A stretch of 64,000 bases of DNA from Erwinia aphidicola (GCF_024169515.1 NZ_JAMKCQ010000001.1:744001-808000), one strand, 5' to 3'; numbered from the stretch's first letter, positions 19,848-29,972 are shown. Numbers and translations: made by a program. The notes: generated by a model not told the origin, from the letters alone.

Positions 19848-22729
19848 GGCGTATCCTGGCTCACCGGCAGCGACTGTTGCAGCGTGGAGAGGTCTTTCCA
19901 CGTGGTCCAGCCCTTCTCTTTGGCATAGTCGGCTTTACCATGGTGGCTGCCGGAAATCTGCGACAGCAGCGCCAGCCCGGTCGGTGCCATCACCGCCTGA
20001 TGGAAGAAGTCAGCCACCGACTGCGGCGTCAGCGCCTGGATCTGAGCAATCACTTTCTCGCGGGTATCGAACTTGTAGTTCTCGCGGTCAAAGTCTTTGC
20101 TAAAGCGCCCTGCTTCTTCATCCAGCGTCTGCGGACGCTGCTTCAGTTCGTTGATCATCGCGGCCTGATACTGGGCAAAGTCCGCTTTGCTCATCTCACG
20201 CAGGCGTTTTTCCGCCGTGGGGTAGAAGGCTTTAAAGCGGCTCAGCAGGAAGGCAGGCTGCTTGACGTTGCTCTGCAGCAGGAAGCCAATGCCCCACTGG
20301 CGGCCGACCGGCATCTGGAAGGCAAACACCGCATAGCCCAGCTGCTCTTCAGTGCGCAGCTGATTGTAGAACCACGGCTGGATAATCTGGCTCAGCATCG
20401 CGCTGCTGGCCATGCTCTGATACTCCTCAAAGCCGACCGGGACGTAGACCGCTGCCAGCGCCGAGTCGGTGCTGCTGCCCGCCTCCTGCAGGTTAGCCAG
20501 CGTTGGCTTCGTGATGGTGACGTGCTCACTGTGCCACCACTCATGGCCTTCACAGTTGAGCTGGGTTTTCACCTCGGTGGCCAGACTGCGCACCGCATCC
20601 GGGGTCATATTGCCGACCACCATTAGCTCCGGCGCAGACTGCTCCAGCAGCATTTTGCGATAGTCCATCAGCTGTTGCAGGCTGATGGTTGCCACCAGCT
20701 TGCGGCGCTCGCTGCGCTGGGTGTAAGGCAGTTGGGAAAGCAGCTGCGCAGGCTGGATAGCCAGCTCAAAGGCTTTGCCTTTGTCTGCCGCATCCAGGCG
20801 TTCCAGATACCAGGATTTCGCCTGTTCCAGCTGCGCCTGAGTCGGCGTGAAGCTGGTGTAACCCTTCAGCAGCTGGCTCATCAGCTTCGGCAAGCGCTGG
20901 GTAAAGCCGGTAGCGCTGAAGGTCACGCCGTCGTCTTCGCTGGTGGAGAAGCTAATGCCGCCCACCGACGCCTGCGAGCTCAGTTCATCCAGCGCGACGC
21001 CCGCCAGGTAGTCATTCAGCGCAAACATCACCTGGTTCTGTGCCGTGCTCATCGCAGCCTTGTTACGCAGCGCAAGGGTGATATTGGCCTTCGGCTCGTC
21101 CGCGTAATACTGGCTTGGCATATAGAACACCCGCAGCCCCTGCTGATTCATCAGCTCTTGCGGACGCGCATAAGCCTTATCGGCCTTGATCAGGCTGAAA
21201 TCATCGGGGATATACGGGTTAAGCACCGGCAGCGACAGTGTGATTTTATCGCTTTCCACCTGCCAGTCCTTAAAGCGCTGGGCGCTGATTTTGTCGACCT
21301 GATAGGGGGCATCAACAAAGTAGGCGGTTTTATTGTGCGGCTCTTTGGGGCTGATAAACCAGATGCGCGCGTTTTCCGGCGTCATGCCGTCCAGCCGGGC
21401 TCCGATCGCTTGCGCATCGTAGTCATCGGCGATATACGGGGCCACCAGCGTATCGGCGACCGGAACGCGCAGCATGGTGTCCACCAGCCATTCTATGTAG
21501 TCCATATCGCGGGTGATCGACGGGTAGCGGAAATCGAGATCCAGCACGTGCGCCACTTCATCAAAGTAGCGCTTATCAATCCCCTCGGTGCGCAGCTGGT
21601 TGAGGTAGCTGAATACCGCCGCAATCACCTCATCGCGATTCGCCTGGCCTTTATCGGTCAGCGAAATCGCAATCGAGAATACACCACCGTTACGGTCGAT
21701 AACCGGATCGGCCCCGGCACTGATCGAATCGGCCAGGCCCTGGTTTTGCAGCCAGTCTGACAGCGTGTTTTTGCTGCGGTTGCCAATCAGATAGCCAATC
21801 AGCGTGTCGGTTTTACTGCGGAATTTATCGCTGTTGTTATCAATGCGGAATTCGATTTTCAGCTGCTTGCGCGGCTGGGCCGGCACGTAGTGAATGATGA
21901 TGCCTTTTTGCTTATCGGTCACCACCGGCACGCTAATATCGGGTACCGTGGCATGGTGGTTGGCGACACGGCCAAAGGTCGCCGCAGCAATTTTTTGCAG
22001 CTCTGGCAGCGGCTGATTGCCGTAGATCACCGCCTTCATCAGGTTGGCGGAGTAGTAGCGATGATAAAACGCGGTCAGCGCATCGTGCAGCTTGCTGCCG
22101 GGCTTGTCGCGCAGGGTTTCCAGATTACCGCCGGAGAAGCGTGAACTCGGGTGCTCGGGGTTGAGCGTTTCCGCACCAACCTGCGCCATCCGCAGCCCGT
22201 CACGCGAACGCGCCATCGTTAGCTCGGCGTTAACCGCATGGCGTTCACGGTCGGCATTCACCGGGTCGAGCAGCGGTTCGGCGATGGCGTCGGCCAGGCG
22301 ATCGACAGCGGGCTGCAGCGCATCGTTTTCCACTTCCAGGTAGAACGCGGTGCGGTAAGACGCGGTGCTGGCGTTGTGGCTGCCGCCATGTTTTTTGAGG
22401 AATTCAGCAAGGTTATCCGGCTGCGGATAGCGTTTTGACCCCATCAGCACCATATGTTCCAGATAGTGCGCCAGCCCAAGCTGGTCGGTGGGGTTTTCCA
22501 GCGAACCCACCGGCAGCGTCAGCGCCGCCAGCGATTTAGTGGCTTGCGCATCGGAAACCAGCAGCACGGTCATGCCATTGTCTAACTTGATGGCCTGGTA
22601 CTGGCGAGGATCCTTCTCACTTTTGCGGATAGTTTCAGTAATCGGTTGCCAGCCATCCTGCGCCTGAACCAGCGGGGCGAACAACGTGACGGAAACAAAA
22701 CAAGCTAACCAGACTGCATAACGACGCAT
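19844..22729 (-). CDS. ptrA: Protease III (pitrilysin)
   Basis: Pitrilysin is a periplasmic zinc metallopeptidase of family M16 that degrades small peptides. The 961-residue protein has a cleavable signal peptide (to about Ala23) and the inverted zinc motif HYLEH at residues 88-92, with the downstream glutamate region NAELTMARS. The two homologous halves of the M16 fold are present at full length (E. coli 962). It is embedded between recC and recB, overlapping recB by 4 bp; the embedding is an enterobacterial arrangement and does not imply a role in recombination. Confidence 0.97.
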   Translation of the reverse strand: MRRYAVWLACFVSVTLFAPLVQAQDGWQPITETIRKSEKDPRQYQAIKLDNGMTVLLVSDAQATKSLAALTLPVGSLENPTDQLGLAHYLEHMVLMGSKRYPQPDNLAEFLKKHGGSHNASTASYRTAFYLEVENDALQPAVDRLADAIAEPLLDPVNADRERHAVNAELTMARSRDGLRMAQVGAETLNPEHPSSRFSGGNLETLRDKPGSKLHDALTAFYHRYYSANLMKAVIYGNQPLPELQKIAAATFGRVANHHATVPDISVPVVTDKQKGIIIHYVPAQPRKQLKIEFRIDNNSDKFRSKTDTLIGYLIGNRSKNTLSDWLQNQGLADSISAGADPVIDRNGGVFSIAISLTDKGQANRDEVIAAVFSYLNQLRTEGIDKRYFDEVAHVLDLDFRYPSITRDMDYIEWLVDTMLRVPVADTLVAPYIADDYDAQAIGARLDGMTPENARIWFISPKEPHNKTAYFVDAPYQVDKISAQRFKDWQVESDKITLSLPVLNPYIPDDFSLIKADKAYARPQELMNQQGLRVFYMPSQYYADEPKANITLALRNKAAMSTAQNQVMFALNDYLAGVALDELSSQASVGGISFSTSEDDGVTFSATGFTQRLPKLMSQLLKGYTSFTPTQAQLEQAKSWYLERLDAADKGKAFELAIQPAQLLSQLPYTQRSERRKLVATISLQQLMDYRKMLLEQSAPELMVVGNMTPDAVRSLATEVKTQLNCEGHEWWHSEHVTITKPTLANLQEAGSSTDSALAAVYVPVGFEEYQSMASSAMLSQIIQPWFYNQLRTEEQLGYAVFAFQMPVGRQWGIGFLLQSNVKQPAFLLSRFKAFYPTAEKRLREMSKADFAQYQAAMINELKQRPQTLDEEAGRFSKDFDRENYKFDTREKVIAQIQALTPQSVADFFHQAVMAPTGLALLSQISGSHHGKADYAKEKGWTTWKDLSTLQQSLPVSQDTP

Positions 22730-22827
22730 TCAAACTCCTCAACGGGCTGTTATTCTCCGGCTTCCTGCCGGTTGAATATCGGCTTACAGATTTCAGCGCA
22801 CGGCTGTGTCACGCACGCTAAGTCATC

Positions 22828-22888
22828 AGGCTGTGTCCCGCAATTTTGGCGCTACGACCGCACCACGACCCATTGCGGGACACAGCCT
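22828..22888. repeat. 17-bp inverted repeat in the recC-ptrA gap
   Basis: AGGCTGTGTCCCGCAAT (22828-22844) is repeated exactly in inverse orientation at 22872-22888 around a 27-bp centre. A third, partial copy (GGCTGTGTCACGCA) is in direct orientation at about 22802. The remainder of the 207-bp gap (22730-22936) shows no other feature. It could form a stable hairpin in the recC-ptrA transcript or be the remnant of a mobile palindrome. Confidence 0.8.
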
Positions 22889-22936
22889 AAATCAAAAACA
22901 CTACAGGATGTCAGCCTGAATGTCCTGAAAACATGC

Positions 22937-25900
22937 TTAATCCGGGCGATGATGCTGCAATAACGGTAACAGCCAGCGTTCGGCCTGTTGAGTCATCTCC
23001 TGCACGCCGGTCTCATCCAGCGAACGCAGCAGGCGTTGCAGATACGGATCGCTGCCCTCACCGTCAATTTGATAATTGCCCTGCCAGCACTGTAACAGCT
23101 TCGCCCGGGCTTTTTTCTGCGTGGCATCATCGCGCTGCACCACGCCGGTTTTATCATCAAAACACTCTTTGAGCCAGGCCCCACCGGAAGCGGTGAGCAG
23201 CAGCGGGGCACACATGCCCAGCCGGTAACCGTCAATATAGTGAGCCAGCTGCTGCAAAGCCTGCTCTGCTGGCAGCGGCGGGAAGCGCCACTCGCTCTCT
23301 TTGCGCCCCATCATTACGCTGCTGCCGCTGCCGCCCAGCGCGCAATACACCAGGTGTTCCAGCCAGAGCGTCAGGCCATCGTTAAAGTTGAGAATGCCGG
23401 GCCGCCAGCGCAGCAGGCCGTTATCCTGCACCTGCGTCAGCCAGCCGCTTAACGTCAGGCCGCCGATCTCCAGCGCAATTTCCCAGCTCTCCGCAGCGGC
23501 ACGCTGTTCGCGTATGCGCCCGGCCAGTTCACTCATCTCCTGCTCCTGCTCCTGCCAGAACAGTTCACCAAATGCCCCGTAGGGCAGCGCCCCGGCGGCA
23601 CGCTGGCGCGCGTACAGACGGTCACTCTCGCTGCCGTCGATCAGGCTGTTCAGCAGCTGTGCGTTGACCTGATAACGGCTGAGACCGTCGAGGGAGAACG
23701 GCTCCGCATCCGGTAGAGCGGTCTCTTCCAGCTGGAAGCTGACGCCGAGGCGCAGGCTGAAGAATGCCCGCACCGGGTGGCGCCAGAAGCGCACCAGCTT
23801 GTCAAAGCTCAGTATCTCTTCGCTTTCATCCGGCAATGCCTGCATAAACGGGGGATGTGCCGTACCGCGGGCGGCGGCGGCGGGCAGCCACTCGGCGGCA
23901 AAGCTGCGAAACTCCGCCTGCTCACGATAATTCTCTGCCGCAAACGGCATGCGGCTGTGCAGATGGTGCAGATGGTCGATCAGCGCCTCAGCGCTGCTAT
24001 CAACATCTTTGTCACGATCGGCGGCCAGACAGAAGCTCTGACTGATGTACTCCACTAATTCACTGACCAGCACTGAAGGATATCGTTCGGTATTATCCTG
24101 AATCGAGCGGCCGATATAGCTGATGTACAGCTGCTGCTGCGCCGAGTTCAGCGCTTCAAGGAACAGGTAGCGGTCATCGTCGCGGCGGCTACGGTCGCCC
24201 TTCTGCGCCTGCTGGTTCATCAGGTCAAAACCGAGCGGCGGCAGCGTACGCGGGTAAACGCCGTCGTTCATGCCCAGCAGGCACACCACCTTAAAGGGAA
24301 TGGAACGCATGGGCATCAGGGTGCAGAAGTTGACCGGCCCGGCGAGGAAGCGCTGGCTGATTTGCTGCTGATCGAGGCGCGCCGCCAGGTCGTCACGCAG
24401 GATGGTCAGCGGTACCGCCGGCTGATAGCCAGCCTGCACCCCGTTGGCGATCGCCTGCTGCCACTGCTCTTCAATCAGCGCCAGCGCCGCTTCGGTTTCG
24501 GCATCGCGGGTAAAGAAGTCGTCAAGCAGCTGACGGCACAGCGGCAGCCACTCCGGCAGCGGGCGCGCCTCGCTCAGCCACTGCCGCCAGCGGTGCAGTT
24601 GCGCGAGGAGTTCCGCCAGGTTGCCCGCCAGTTCAGCAATCAGCCCGCTCGACTCGTCATAGGGCAGGATGCCTTGCCAGTCCCCCGCTTCGCTGTTCAT
24701 CGCGTAGCCGAGCAGCATGCGCGTCAGGCCGAAATGCCATGTGTGCTGGCCGGTGGCGGGCAGCTCCAGCTCGCGCACGTTGTCATCATCCAGCCCCCAG
24801 CGAATGCCGGATTCCCCTACCCAGTGACGCAGCAGGCGCAGCCCCTCTTCATCGACCGCAAATCGGGCGGCCACGGCCGGCACTTCCAGCAGCCCCAGCA
24901 CCTCTTCGGCGGTAAAGCGGCTGTCCGGCAGGCTGAGCAGGGAGATAAACGCCTGCAGCGCCGGATGCGCCTGGCTGGCACTGCGGTCAGAAATTGCGAA
25001 TGGCAGCGCGCGCTCTGGCGGGGCATTGCCAAATACCGCCTGGATAAACGGCGTGTAGGCGTCGATATCCGAAACCATCACGATGATATCGCGCGCGGTG
25101 AGGCTCGGGTCGGCGTCCATCATCGCCAACAGCCGGTCCTGTAACACTTCAACCTCGCGCTGCGGGCTGTGGCAGAGGTGAAGAGAGACTGAGCGGTCTT
25201 CCGCCGCCAGCACGCGCTTGCTGCTGCTGCTGGCCCACTCACTCTGCTTCAGGCCAATCGCCGCATGATCTTCCAGCTCCAGCAGGTCGCGCTTTAACGT
25301 TTGCAGCAGGTTTACCGGCTCGATGTCGACAAAGGCGAAAACTTCGTTTGGCTCCATTTGTGCCAGCAGATAGAGGTTGTCACGCCCGAGCTTCCCCCAG
25401 GAGGCCAGCAGCGGATTGCTCAGCTGCTGCTCGCCATCGGCATTGAACAGCGAAGAGGCGTTCTCGACGTCGCGGAACTGCGGAATTTCACGGTTGTCCT
25501 GATAGTGGCGGCGGTTACGGCTTTGCAGCTTCGCCAGGAAGCCGTAGTCCTGAATATCGCCCCAGTAGTGACGGCAGGGGTTAGTGAACAGCAGGTGGAT
25601 ATCAATGTGTTTGCCCAGCGCCTGCAGTGCCTGGAGATAGACGGGGGGCAGCGCGGAGATGCCGCAGATAAACACCCGGTCCGGCAGGTTGGGTGGGCGC
25701 GTGCTGTCGCTTTCCAGCCTGGCGATAAAGCGCTGATAAAGATTGGCACGGTGCCATTCCGGCTGGCCGAGCTGATGGGTATATTCCACCAGCGCCGCCC
25801 ACAGCGGAGCCTGCCAGATCTGCGCCTCGCCCAGCCCGTCAACCAGCTGCCCCTGCTGCCAGCTGTTCAGCCACTGCGGGCGATAGACCAGATACTGGTC

Positions 25901-26305
25901 AAACAGGTCGGCAACGCGGGAGGAGAGCTGGAACAGCTTACGCTTGTCGTCATCGTCGCTAAGGTAGTGGCGCAGCATGGTGAACGCGTCGTCCGCCAGC
26001 ATCGCGGGCAGGATCGCCATCAGCTTCCAGCTCATGCTGGATTTGTTAAATGCGCTCTCTTTCGGGATCTCCGGCAGGACGCGCACGAACATATCCCAGA
26101 TAAAGCTGGCGGGCAGCGGGAAGTCAATGTTCGCCGCAATGCCAAACTGTTCGGCCAGCGACATCTGGAGCCACTGCGCCATACCCGGGCTCTGTACCAG
26201 TACCACCTCCGAACGGAGCGGATCGCGCAGCGGCTGGTTTTCAATCTGCCAGCAGGCCAGCGTTTTTAACAGATCCAGCTGATTGGAGTGGTAAACGGTA
26301 AACAT
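22937..26305 (-). CDS. recC: Exonuclease V (RecBCD) gamma subunit RecC
   Basis: RecC holds the RecBCD complex together and recognises Chi through an inactivated helicase-like domain. The product is 1122 residues, exactly the E. coli length, when started at the ATG at 26305 (MFTVYHSNQLDLL) with AAAGGAC upstream; a longer frame opens at 26371. Conserved stretches include ANIDFPLPASFIWDMF, FICGISALPPVYLQAL, RDDDRYLFLEA and the C-terminal LEHLVYCALGG. It is the first gene of the recC-ptrA-recB-recD unit and follows ppdC. Confidence 0.97.
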   Translation of the reverse strand: MFTVYHSNQLDLLKTLACWQIENQPLRDPLRSEVVLVQSPGMAQWLQMSLAEQFGIAANIDFPLPASFIWDMFVRVLPEIPKESAFNKSSMSWKLMAILPAMLADDAFTMLRHYLSDDDDKRKLFQLSSRVADLFDQYLVYRPQWLNSWQQGQLVDGLGEAQIWQAPLWAALVEYTHQLGQPEWHRANLYQRFIARLESDSTRPPNLPDRVFICGISALPPVYLQALQALGKHIDIHLLFTNPCRHYWGDIQDYGFLAKLQSRNRRHYQDNREIPQFRDVENASSLFNADGEQQLSNPLLASWGKLGRDNLYLLAQMEPNEVFAFVDIEPVNLLQTLKRDLLELEDHAAIGLKQSEWASSSSKRVLAAEDRSVSLHLCHSPQREVEVLQDRLLAMMDADPSLTARDIIVMVSDIDAYTPFIQAVFGNAPPERALPFAISDRSASQAHPALQAFISLLSLPDSRFTAEEVLGLLEVPAVAARFAVDEEGLRLLRHWVGESGIRWGLDDDNVRELELPATGQHTWHFGLTRMLLGYAMNSEAGDWQGILPYDESSGLIAELAGNLAELLAQLHRWRQWLSEARPLPEWLPLCRQLLDDFFTRDAETEAALALIEEQWQQAIANGVQAGYQPAVPLTILRDDLAARLDQQQISQRFLAGPVNFCTLMPMRSIPFKVVCLLGMNDGVYPRTLPPLGFDLMNQQAQKGDRSRRDDDRYLFLEALNSAQQQLYISYIGRSIQDNTERYPSVLVSELVEYISQSFCLAADRDKDVDSSAEALIDHLHHLHSRMPFAAENYREQAEFRSFAAEWLPAAAARGTAHPPFMQALPDESEEILSFDKLVRFWRHPVRAFFSLRLGVSFQLEETALPDAEPFSLDGLSRYQVNAQLLNSLIDGSESDRLYARQRAAGALPYGAFGELFWQEQEQEMSELAGRIREQRAAAESWEIALEIGGLTLSGWLTQVQDNGLLRWRPGILNFNDGLTLWLEHLVYCALGGSGSSVMMGRKESEWRFPPLPAEQALQQLAHYIDGYRLGMCAPLLLTASGGAWLKECFDDKTGVVQRDDATQKKARAKLLQCWQGNYQIDGEGSDPYLQRLLRSLDETGVQEMTQQAERWLLPLLQHHRPD

Positions 26306-26374
26306 GTCACGGTCCTTTAATTTGCGCCGACGGCTACTGTAACCCGTTCGGCACGGCTTGAAAAATAGCATCTG

Positions 26375-26686
26375 TTAACCCCTGTTCGCCGGGCACTGTA
26401 GCTGCGTCAGTTCTGCGCTGCGTCCGGCGGGGCCGGTCGCCCGCGCGCTGAGCAGCTGGCACCCTGACGGGCCGCTGCGCGCCTGCAGCGTGGAGCGCCA
26501 GCCGGGCATCTCCTGGCCCTCCAGCCTTTGCTGCGCGTTACGCCACGCTTCGCGCTGCTGCCACTGTTGCTGGAACCCCAGCCCGAGCGCCTGCTGATAG
26601 TGCATCAGTGCCGTAAAGCTCAGGCTGAACAGCAGCAGTGCAAACAGCGTTTCCACCAGGCTAAACCCCTGCTCATTGGTCAACAT
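26375..26686 (-). CDS. ppdC: Prepilin peptidase-dependent protein C-like pseudopilin
   Basis: A 103-residue protein with a type IV prepilin N-terminus: a short basic-polar leader MLTNEQG, then FSLVETLFALLLFSLSF, with the conserved Glu at position +5 of the mature protein. Its role is a minor pseudopilin of unknown function, processed by a prepilin peptidase and held in the inner membrane. Start is ATG 26686, preceded by AAAGGAG; it overlaps the ygdB 3' end by 14 bp. A longer frame to 26995 is only antisense-free extension over ygdB and is not supported. Confidence 0.88.
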   Translation of the reverse strand: MLTNEQGFSLVETLFALLLFSLSFTALMHYQQALGLGFQQQWQQREAWRNAQQRLEGQEMPGWRSTLQARSGPSGCQLLSARATGPAGRSAELTQLQCPANRG

Positions 26687-27101
26687 CACAGGCTCCTTTC
26701 TCTGCCAGCGGGCAGAAATCCAGCCAGCCGTGCGGCAGTGCGCGCACGCCGTTGCCAGCACGCTCTGCAACCCAGCGATACCACGCCAGCGTACCCGGCC
26801 CGCTATCCGCCCGCAGCAAGATAGCAGACGGCAGGCGCTGCAGGCAGGCGCGCCAGGCGTACGCGGTGAATTGCTGGCACTGCCAGCCCGCCTCCCTGCC
26901 CCAGCGCAGGCGCCCCCCCCACGCCAGCGCCGAGGCTGCCGCAGCCTGCTGCTGCAGATACAGGCGCTGGTCGGCGACCAGGCTAAGCGAGTCACTGAGC
27001 TGACGCCGGGTGGCGTTCAGCAACAGCGTGCCCATCAGCAGGATAATGATGACCATCAGCAGTGCGCCGCTACCGCGCTGCCGTTCAATCACTGCGCACA
27101 T
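26673..27101 (-). CDS. ygdB: DUF2509 family protein YgdB
   Basis: A 142-residue protein with a single N-terminal membrane segment (ALLMVIIILLMGTLLLNATRR) preceded by RQRGSG, resembling the PulK/YgdB class of minor pseudopilin-like proteins. The C-terminal part has four or more cysteines (for example FCPLAEKGACDVDQ). Its function is not known. It starts at the ppdB stop (1-bp overlap at 27101) in the ppdA-ppdB-ygdB-ppdC cluster that sits between thyA and recC as in E. coli. Confidence 0.88.
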   Translation of the reverse strand: MCAVIERQRGSGALLMVIIILLMGTLLLNATRRQLSDSLSLVADQRLYLQQQAAAASALAWGGRLRWGREAGWQCQQFTAYAWRACLQRLPSAILLRADSGPGTLAWYRWVAERAGNGVRALPHGWLDFCPLAEKGACDVDQ

Positions 27102-27643
27102 TAAAGATTTTCCGCCGTCAGCCAGTGCTCAACGCGCTGCGTCACGGTAGGTACGCGTTTGGCATAGCCGCCGAGGGTGATTTTTACCTGCCGCTCCGCA
27201 CGCGCCACCTTAAAATCCCTAATGCCAATCAGGCGCGGGTCGTTGAGCCGCTCCCAGCCGCCGCCTTCACAACTGCTGACGCCACGCTGCATCTCCAGGC
27301 TGCCCGCCCGCAGCCGGTAGCCATACAACTCGCTGTCATCGCGCCCGGCCGCTTCCCATTTGCCATTACTGTTTTCATCCCAGCGCAGCAGCAGACAGCT
27401 GCCCGCCGACTGCAGGCTGAAGGCGGGGCCATGGCAGTCGCCGTGGCAGTAGCCGGCGCGCCTGATGGCTTTCTCCAGCGTCTGCACGATTTGCAGCAGT
27501 TCCTCATTGAGCTGCACCTGCATCATCAGACGCAGGTTCTGCCCCTGCAGCAGCGGCAGGAAGCGGGTTGCGCCGAGCATCAGCACGCTCCCCACCGCCA
27601 GCGCAATCAGAGTTTCCAGTAGCGTAAAGCCGTGCGCCTTCAT
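27101..27643 (-). CDS. ppdB: Prepilin peptidase-dependent protein B-like pseudopilin
   Basis: A 180-residue protein with the prepilin motif HGFTLLETLIALAVGSVLMLG immediately after a 5-residue leader (MKAHG). The C-terminal domain includes the cysteine pair region AGYCHGDCHG and SSCEGGGW. Such proteins are minor pseudopilins. The ATG at 27643 overlaps the ppdA stop (ATGA type), so it is translationally coupled; the longer frame to 27904 merely runs over ppdA. Confidence 0.9.
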   Translation of the reverse strand: MKAHGFTLLETLIALAVGSVLMLGATRFLPLLQGQNLRLMMQVQLNEELLQIVQTLEKAIRRAGYCHGDCHGPAFSLQSAGSCLLLRWDENSNGKWEAAGRDDSELYGYRLRAGSLEMQRGVSSCEGGGWERLNDPRLIGIRDFKVARAERQVKITLGGYAKRVPTVTQRVEHWLTAENL

Positions 27644-28107
27644 CGACACTCCTCGCTGTCCTGCGCGCAGATGCGCACCCTGCCGCGCGCGGAGACGATA
27701 ATCCGCCGCTCGCCGGCTTCCCCTGCGATGACGATCCTCCCCGGACGGGCGGCGTTTTTTTTGCCATAAAAACCCATCCCGTCGGTCAGCGTCTGTACCA
27801 CGATCCCCGGGTACGGCGCCCGTAAGTGCAGAGGGCCCGGCGTAGAGCACGGCTGTGCGCCCTCTCCCGCACCGAGGCACCAGCCAGCGCCAGGTTTTAG
27901 CCACAGCAGCCGCGTGCGGTTGTGCCAGTTGGCATCGCTACGCAGCCGCTGCAGCAGGCGCTGGATCTGCAGCGCGCTGTCGTTGAGCTGTTGCCGCTGC
28001 TGAAAGCTGTTCCAGCCGTGCCAACCGCCGAGGCTAAGTAAGCTAACAAGGGTCACCACCACCATCATTTCCAGCAGGGTGAATCCGCTAAGGTTATGCG
28101 TTTTCAT
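27640..28107 (-). CDS. ppdA: Prepilin peptidase-dependent protein A-like pseudopilin
   Basis: A 155-residue GspH/FimT-like minor pseudopilin. The leader MKTHNLSG is followed by FTLLEMMVVVTLVSLLSLGG, with the processing-site Gly and Glu+5. A GspH-type C-terminal domain follows (RLLQRLRSDANWHNRTRLLWL). It is the first gene of the four-gene pseudopilin cluster, downstream of the thyA terminator. No pilus assembly ATPase is encoded in this window. Confidence 0.9.
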   Translation of the reverse strand: MKTHNLSGFTLLEMMVVVTLVSLLSLGGWHGWNSFQQRQQLNDSALQIQRLLQRLRSDANWHNRTRLLWLKPGAGWCLGAGEGAQPCSTPGPLHLRAPYPGIVVQTLTDGMGFYGKKNAARPGRIVIAGEAGERRIIVSARGRVRICAQDSEECR

Positions 28108-28267
28108 CTGCGGAATTCTGCGCTTCTGGGCAAAAGATACCAGCACGGGAAATGCGTTTTATGCGCTGTTATCCAGAGAGATCAGCGTGTTGCAGCGCGT
28201 GTCATTCGGCATGCGAGCAGGGTTCAGGAATGGAAGAAAGTTGCGGACGAAACGGGGGGAAAAGTGT

Positions 28268-28296
28268 GCCTCTCCGCCAACAGCGCGCGGAGAGGC
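28268..28296 (-). terminator. Terminator of lgt-thyA
   Basis: GCCTCTCCGC (28268-28277) pairs with GCGGAGAGGC (28287-28296), a 10-bp stem with a 9-base loop. On the minus strand it is followed by ACACTTTTCC. It lies 7 bp after the thyA stop. The rest of 28108-28267 shows no gene and presumably carries the ppdA promoter. Confidence 0.75.
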
Positions 28297-28302
28297 AGCC
28301 GA

Positions 28303-29097
28303 TCAGATGGCGACCGGGGCTTTAATGGCCGGATGCGGATCGTAACCTTCGATCTCGAAGTCATCAAAGCGATAGTCGAAGATAGACTCCGGCTTGCGCT
28401 TGATAATCAGCTTCGGCAGGGCGCGCGGTTCGCGCGTCAGCTGCAGGCGCGTCTGCTCCAGGTGGTTGCTGTACAGATGGGTATCGCCACCGGTCCAGAC
28501 AAAATCACCCACTTCAAGGTCGCACTGCTGGGCCATCATATGCACCAGCAAAGCGTAGCTGGCGATATTGAACGGCAGGCCGAGGAAGATATCGCAGGAG
28601 CGCTGATACAGTTGGCAGGAGAGCTTGCCGTCCGCAACGTAGAACTGGAAGAACGCATGGCACGGGGCCAGCGCCATCTCATCCAGTTCGCCGACATTCC
28701 ATGCAGAAACGATGATGCGGCGCGAGTCCGGGTCGCTTTTCAGCTGTTCGACCACCTTGCTCAGCTGGTCGATCTGGCGCCCATCCGCTGCCCCCCAGCT
28801 GCGCCACTGTTTGCCATAAACCGGCCCGAGGTCACCCTTTTCATCGGCCCACTCGTCCCAGATCGACACCTTATTTTCCTTCAGGTAGGCGATGTTGGTG
28901 TCACCGTTAAGGAACCACAGCAGCTCATGAATGATAGAGCGCAAATGGCACTTCTTGGTGGTGACCAGCGGAAAACCGTCCTGCAGATTGAAACGCATCT
29001 GATGACCAAAAATCGACAGCGTGCCGGTTCCGGTGCGGTCATTTTTGGGCGTGCCCTGCTCGAGCACGTGCTGCATTAACGCCAGATACTGTTTCAT
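28303..29097 (-). CDS. thyA: Thymidylate synthase ThyA
   Basis: ThyA methylates dUMP to dTMP with methylenetetrahydrofolate. The 264-residue product has the canonical length, the phosphate-binding [11 protein letters not shown] start, the active-site cysteine in [12 protein letters not shown] (Cys146 in E. coli numbering), and the C-terminal [13 protein letters not shown]. The ATG overlaps the lgt stop by 4 bp, so lgt and thyA are one transcription unit. Confidence 0.98.
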   Translation of the reverse strand: MKQYLALMQHVLEQGTPKNDRTGTGTLSIFGHQMRFNLQDGFPLVTTKKCHLRSIIHELLWFLNGDTNIAYLKENKVSIWDEWADEKGDLGPVYGKQWRSWGAADGRQIDQLSKVVEQLKSDPDSRRIIVSAWNVGELDEMALAPCHAFFQFYVADGKLSCQLYQRSCDIFLGLPFNIASYALLVHMMAQQCDLEVGDFVWTGGDTHLYSNHLEQTRLQLTREPRALPKLIIKRKPESIFDYRFDDFEIEGYDPHPAIKAPVAI

Positions 29098-29972
29098 TTT
29101 TCCTCACGAACCTGTTGCGCAGGGCGACGACGATACGCCCAGATCATCATAATCACGCCAGCCAGAATCATGGGAACAGAGAGGATCTGCCCCATGCTGA
29201 TGCCGCTGAACAGGCCCAGCTGCTGGTCCGGCTGACGGAAGAACTCAACAATAATACGGAACGCACCGTAGCCAATCAGGAACAGTCCGGAGACCGCGCC
29301 CATTGGGCGAGATTTACGAATAAACACGTTGAGGATGATAAACAGTACCACCCCTTCAAGGATCAGTTCGTACAGCTGCGATGGGTGGCGCGGCAGTACC
29401 CCGTAGGTCGACAGCAGCGATTGCCATTCCGGGTGAGTGGTGACCAGCGCGATATCTTCACTGCGAGAGCCTGGGAACAGCATTGCCCACGGCAGGTTCG
29501 GGTCGACGCGGCCCCACAGTTCGCCGTTGATAAAGTTACCCAGGCGGCCCGCACCGAGGCCAAAGGGGATCAGCGGAGCGATAAAGTCAGACACCTGGAA
29601 GAAGTTACGTTTGGTGCGGTGTGCAAACACCAGCATCACCACGATCACGCCAATCAGACCGCCGTGGAATGACATGCCGCCATCCCAGACTTTGAACAGA
29701 TACAGCGGGTTATCGAGGAACAGTGGCAGGTTGTAGAACAGCACATAGCCGATACGCCCACCGAGGAATACGCCGAGGAAACCGGCGTACAGCAGGTTTT
29801 CCACTTCTTCTTTTTTCCAGCCGCTGCCCGGCTGATTAGCACGGCGCACCGCCAGCCACATCGCGAAAATGAAGCCCACGAGGTACATCAGACCGTACCA
29901 GTGCAGAGAGATTGGCCCGACGGAGAAGATCACCGGGTCAAATTGGGGGAAAGCCAGATAGCCGTTATTCAT
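29094..29972 (-). CDS. lgt: Prolipoprotein diacylglyceryl transferase Lgt
   Basis: Lgt transfers diacylglycerol from phosphatidylglycerol to the lipobox cysteine of prolipoproteins in the inner membrane. The 292-residue protein has seven hydrophobic segments. The essential His103 is in SFHGGLIG, and the family signature [18 protein letters not shown] contains the conserved Arg and Asn. It is upstream of and overlapping thyA. The gap to ptsP (29973-30291) contains the promoter region and an ERIC-like palindrome. Confidence 0.98.
   Translation of the reverse strand: MNNGYLAFPQFDPVIFSVGPISLHWYGLMYLVGFIFAMWLAVRRANQPGSGWKKEEVENLLYAGFLGVFLGGRIGYVLFYNLPLFLDNPLYLFKVWDGGMSFHGGLIGVIVVMLVFAHRTKRNFFQVSDFIAPLIPFGLGAGRLGNFINGELWGRVDPNLPWAMLFPGSRSEDIALVTTHPEWQSLLSTYGVLPRHPSQLYELILEGVVLFIILNVFIRKSRPMGAVSGLFLIGYGAFRIIVEFFRQPDQQLGLFSGISMGQILSVPMILAGVIMMIWAYRRRPAQQVREEK

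Noticed and set aside
20675..21760. 361-codon plus-strand open frame
   Set aside because: Antisense shadow of ptrA, which is strongly supported on the other strand.
26676..27104. 142-codon plus-strand open frame exactly opposite ygdB
   Set aside because: Mirror of ygdB. The minus-strand gene has a membrane segment, coupled start and conserved synteny; the plus frame has none.
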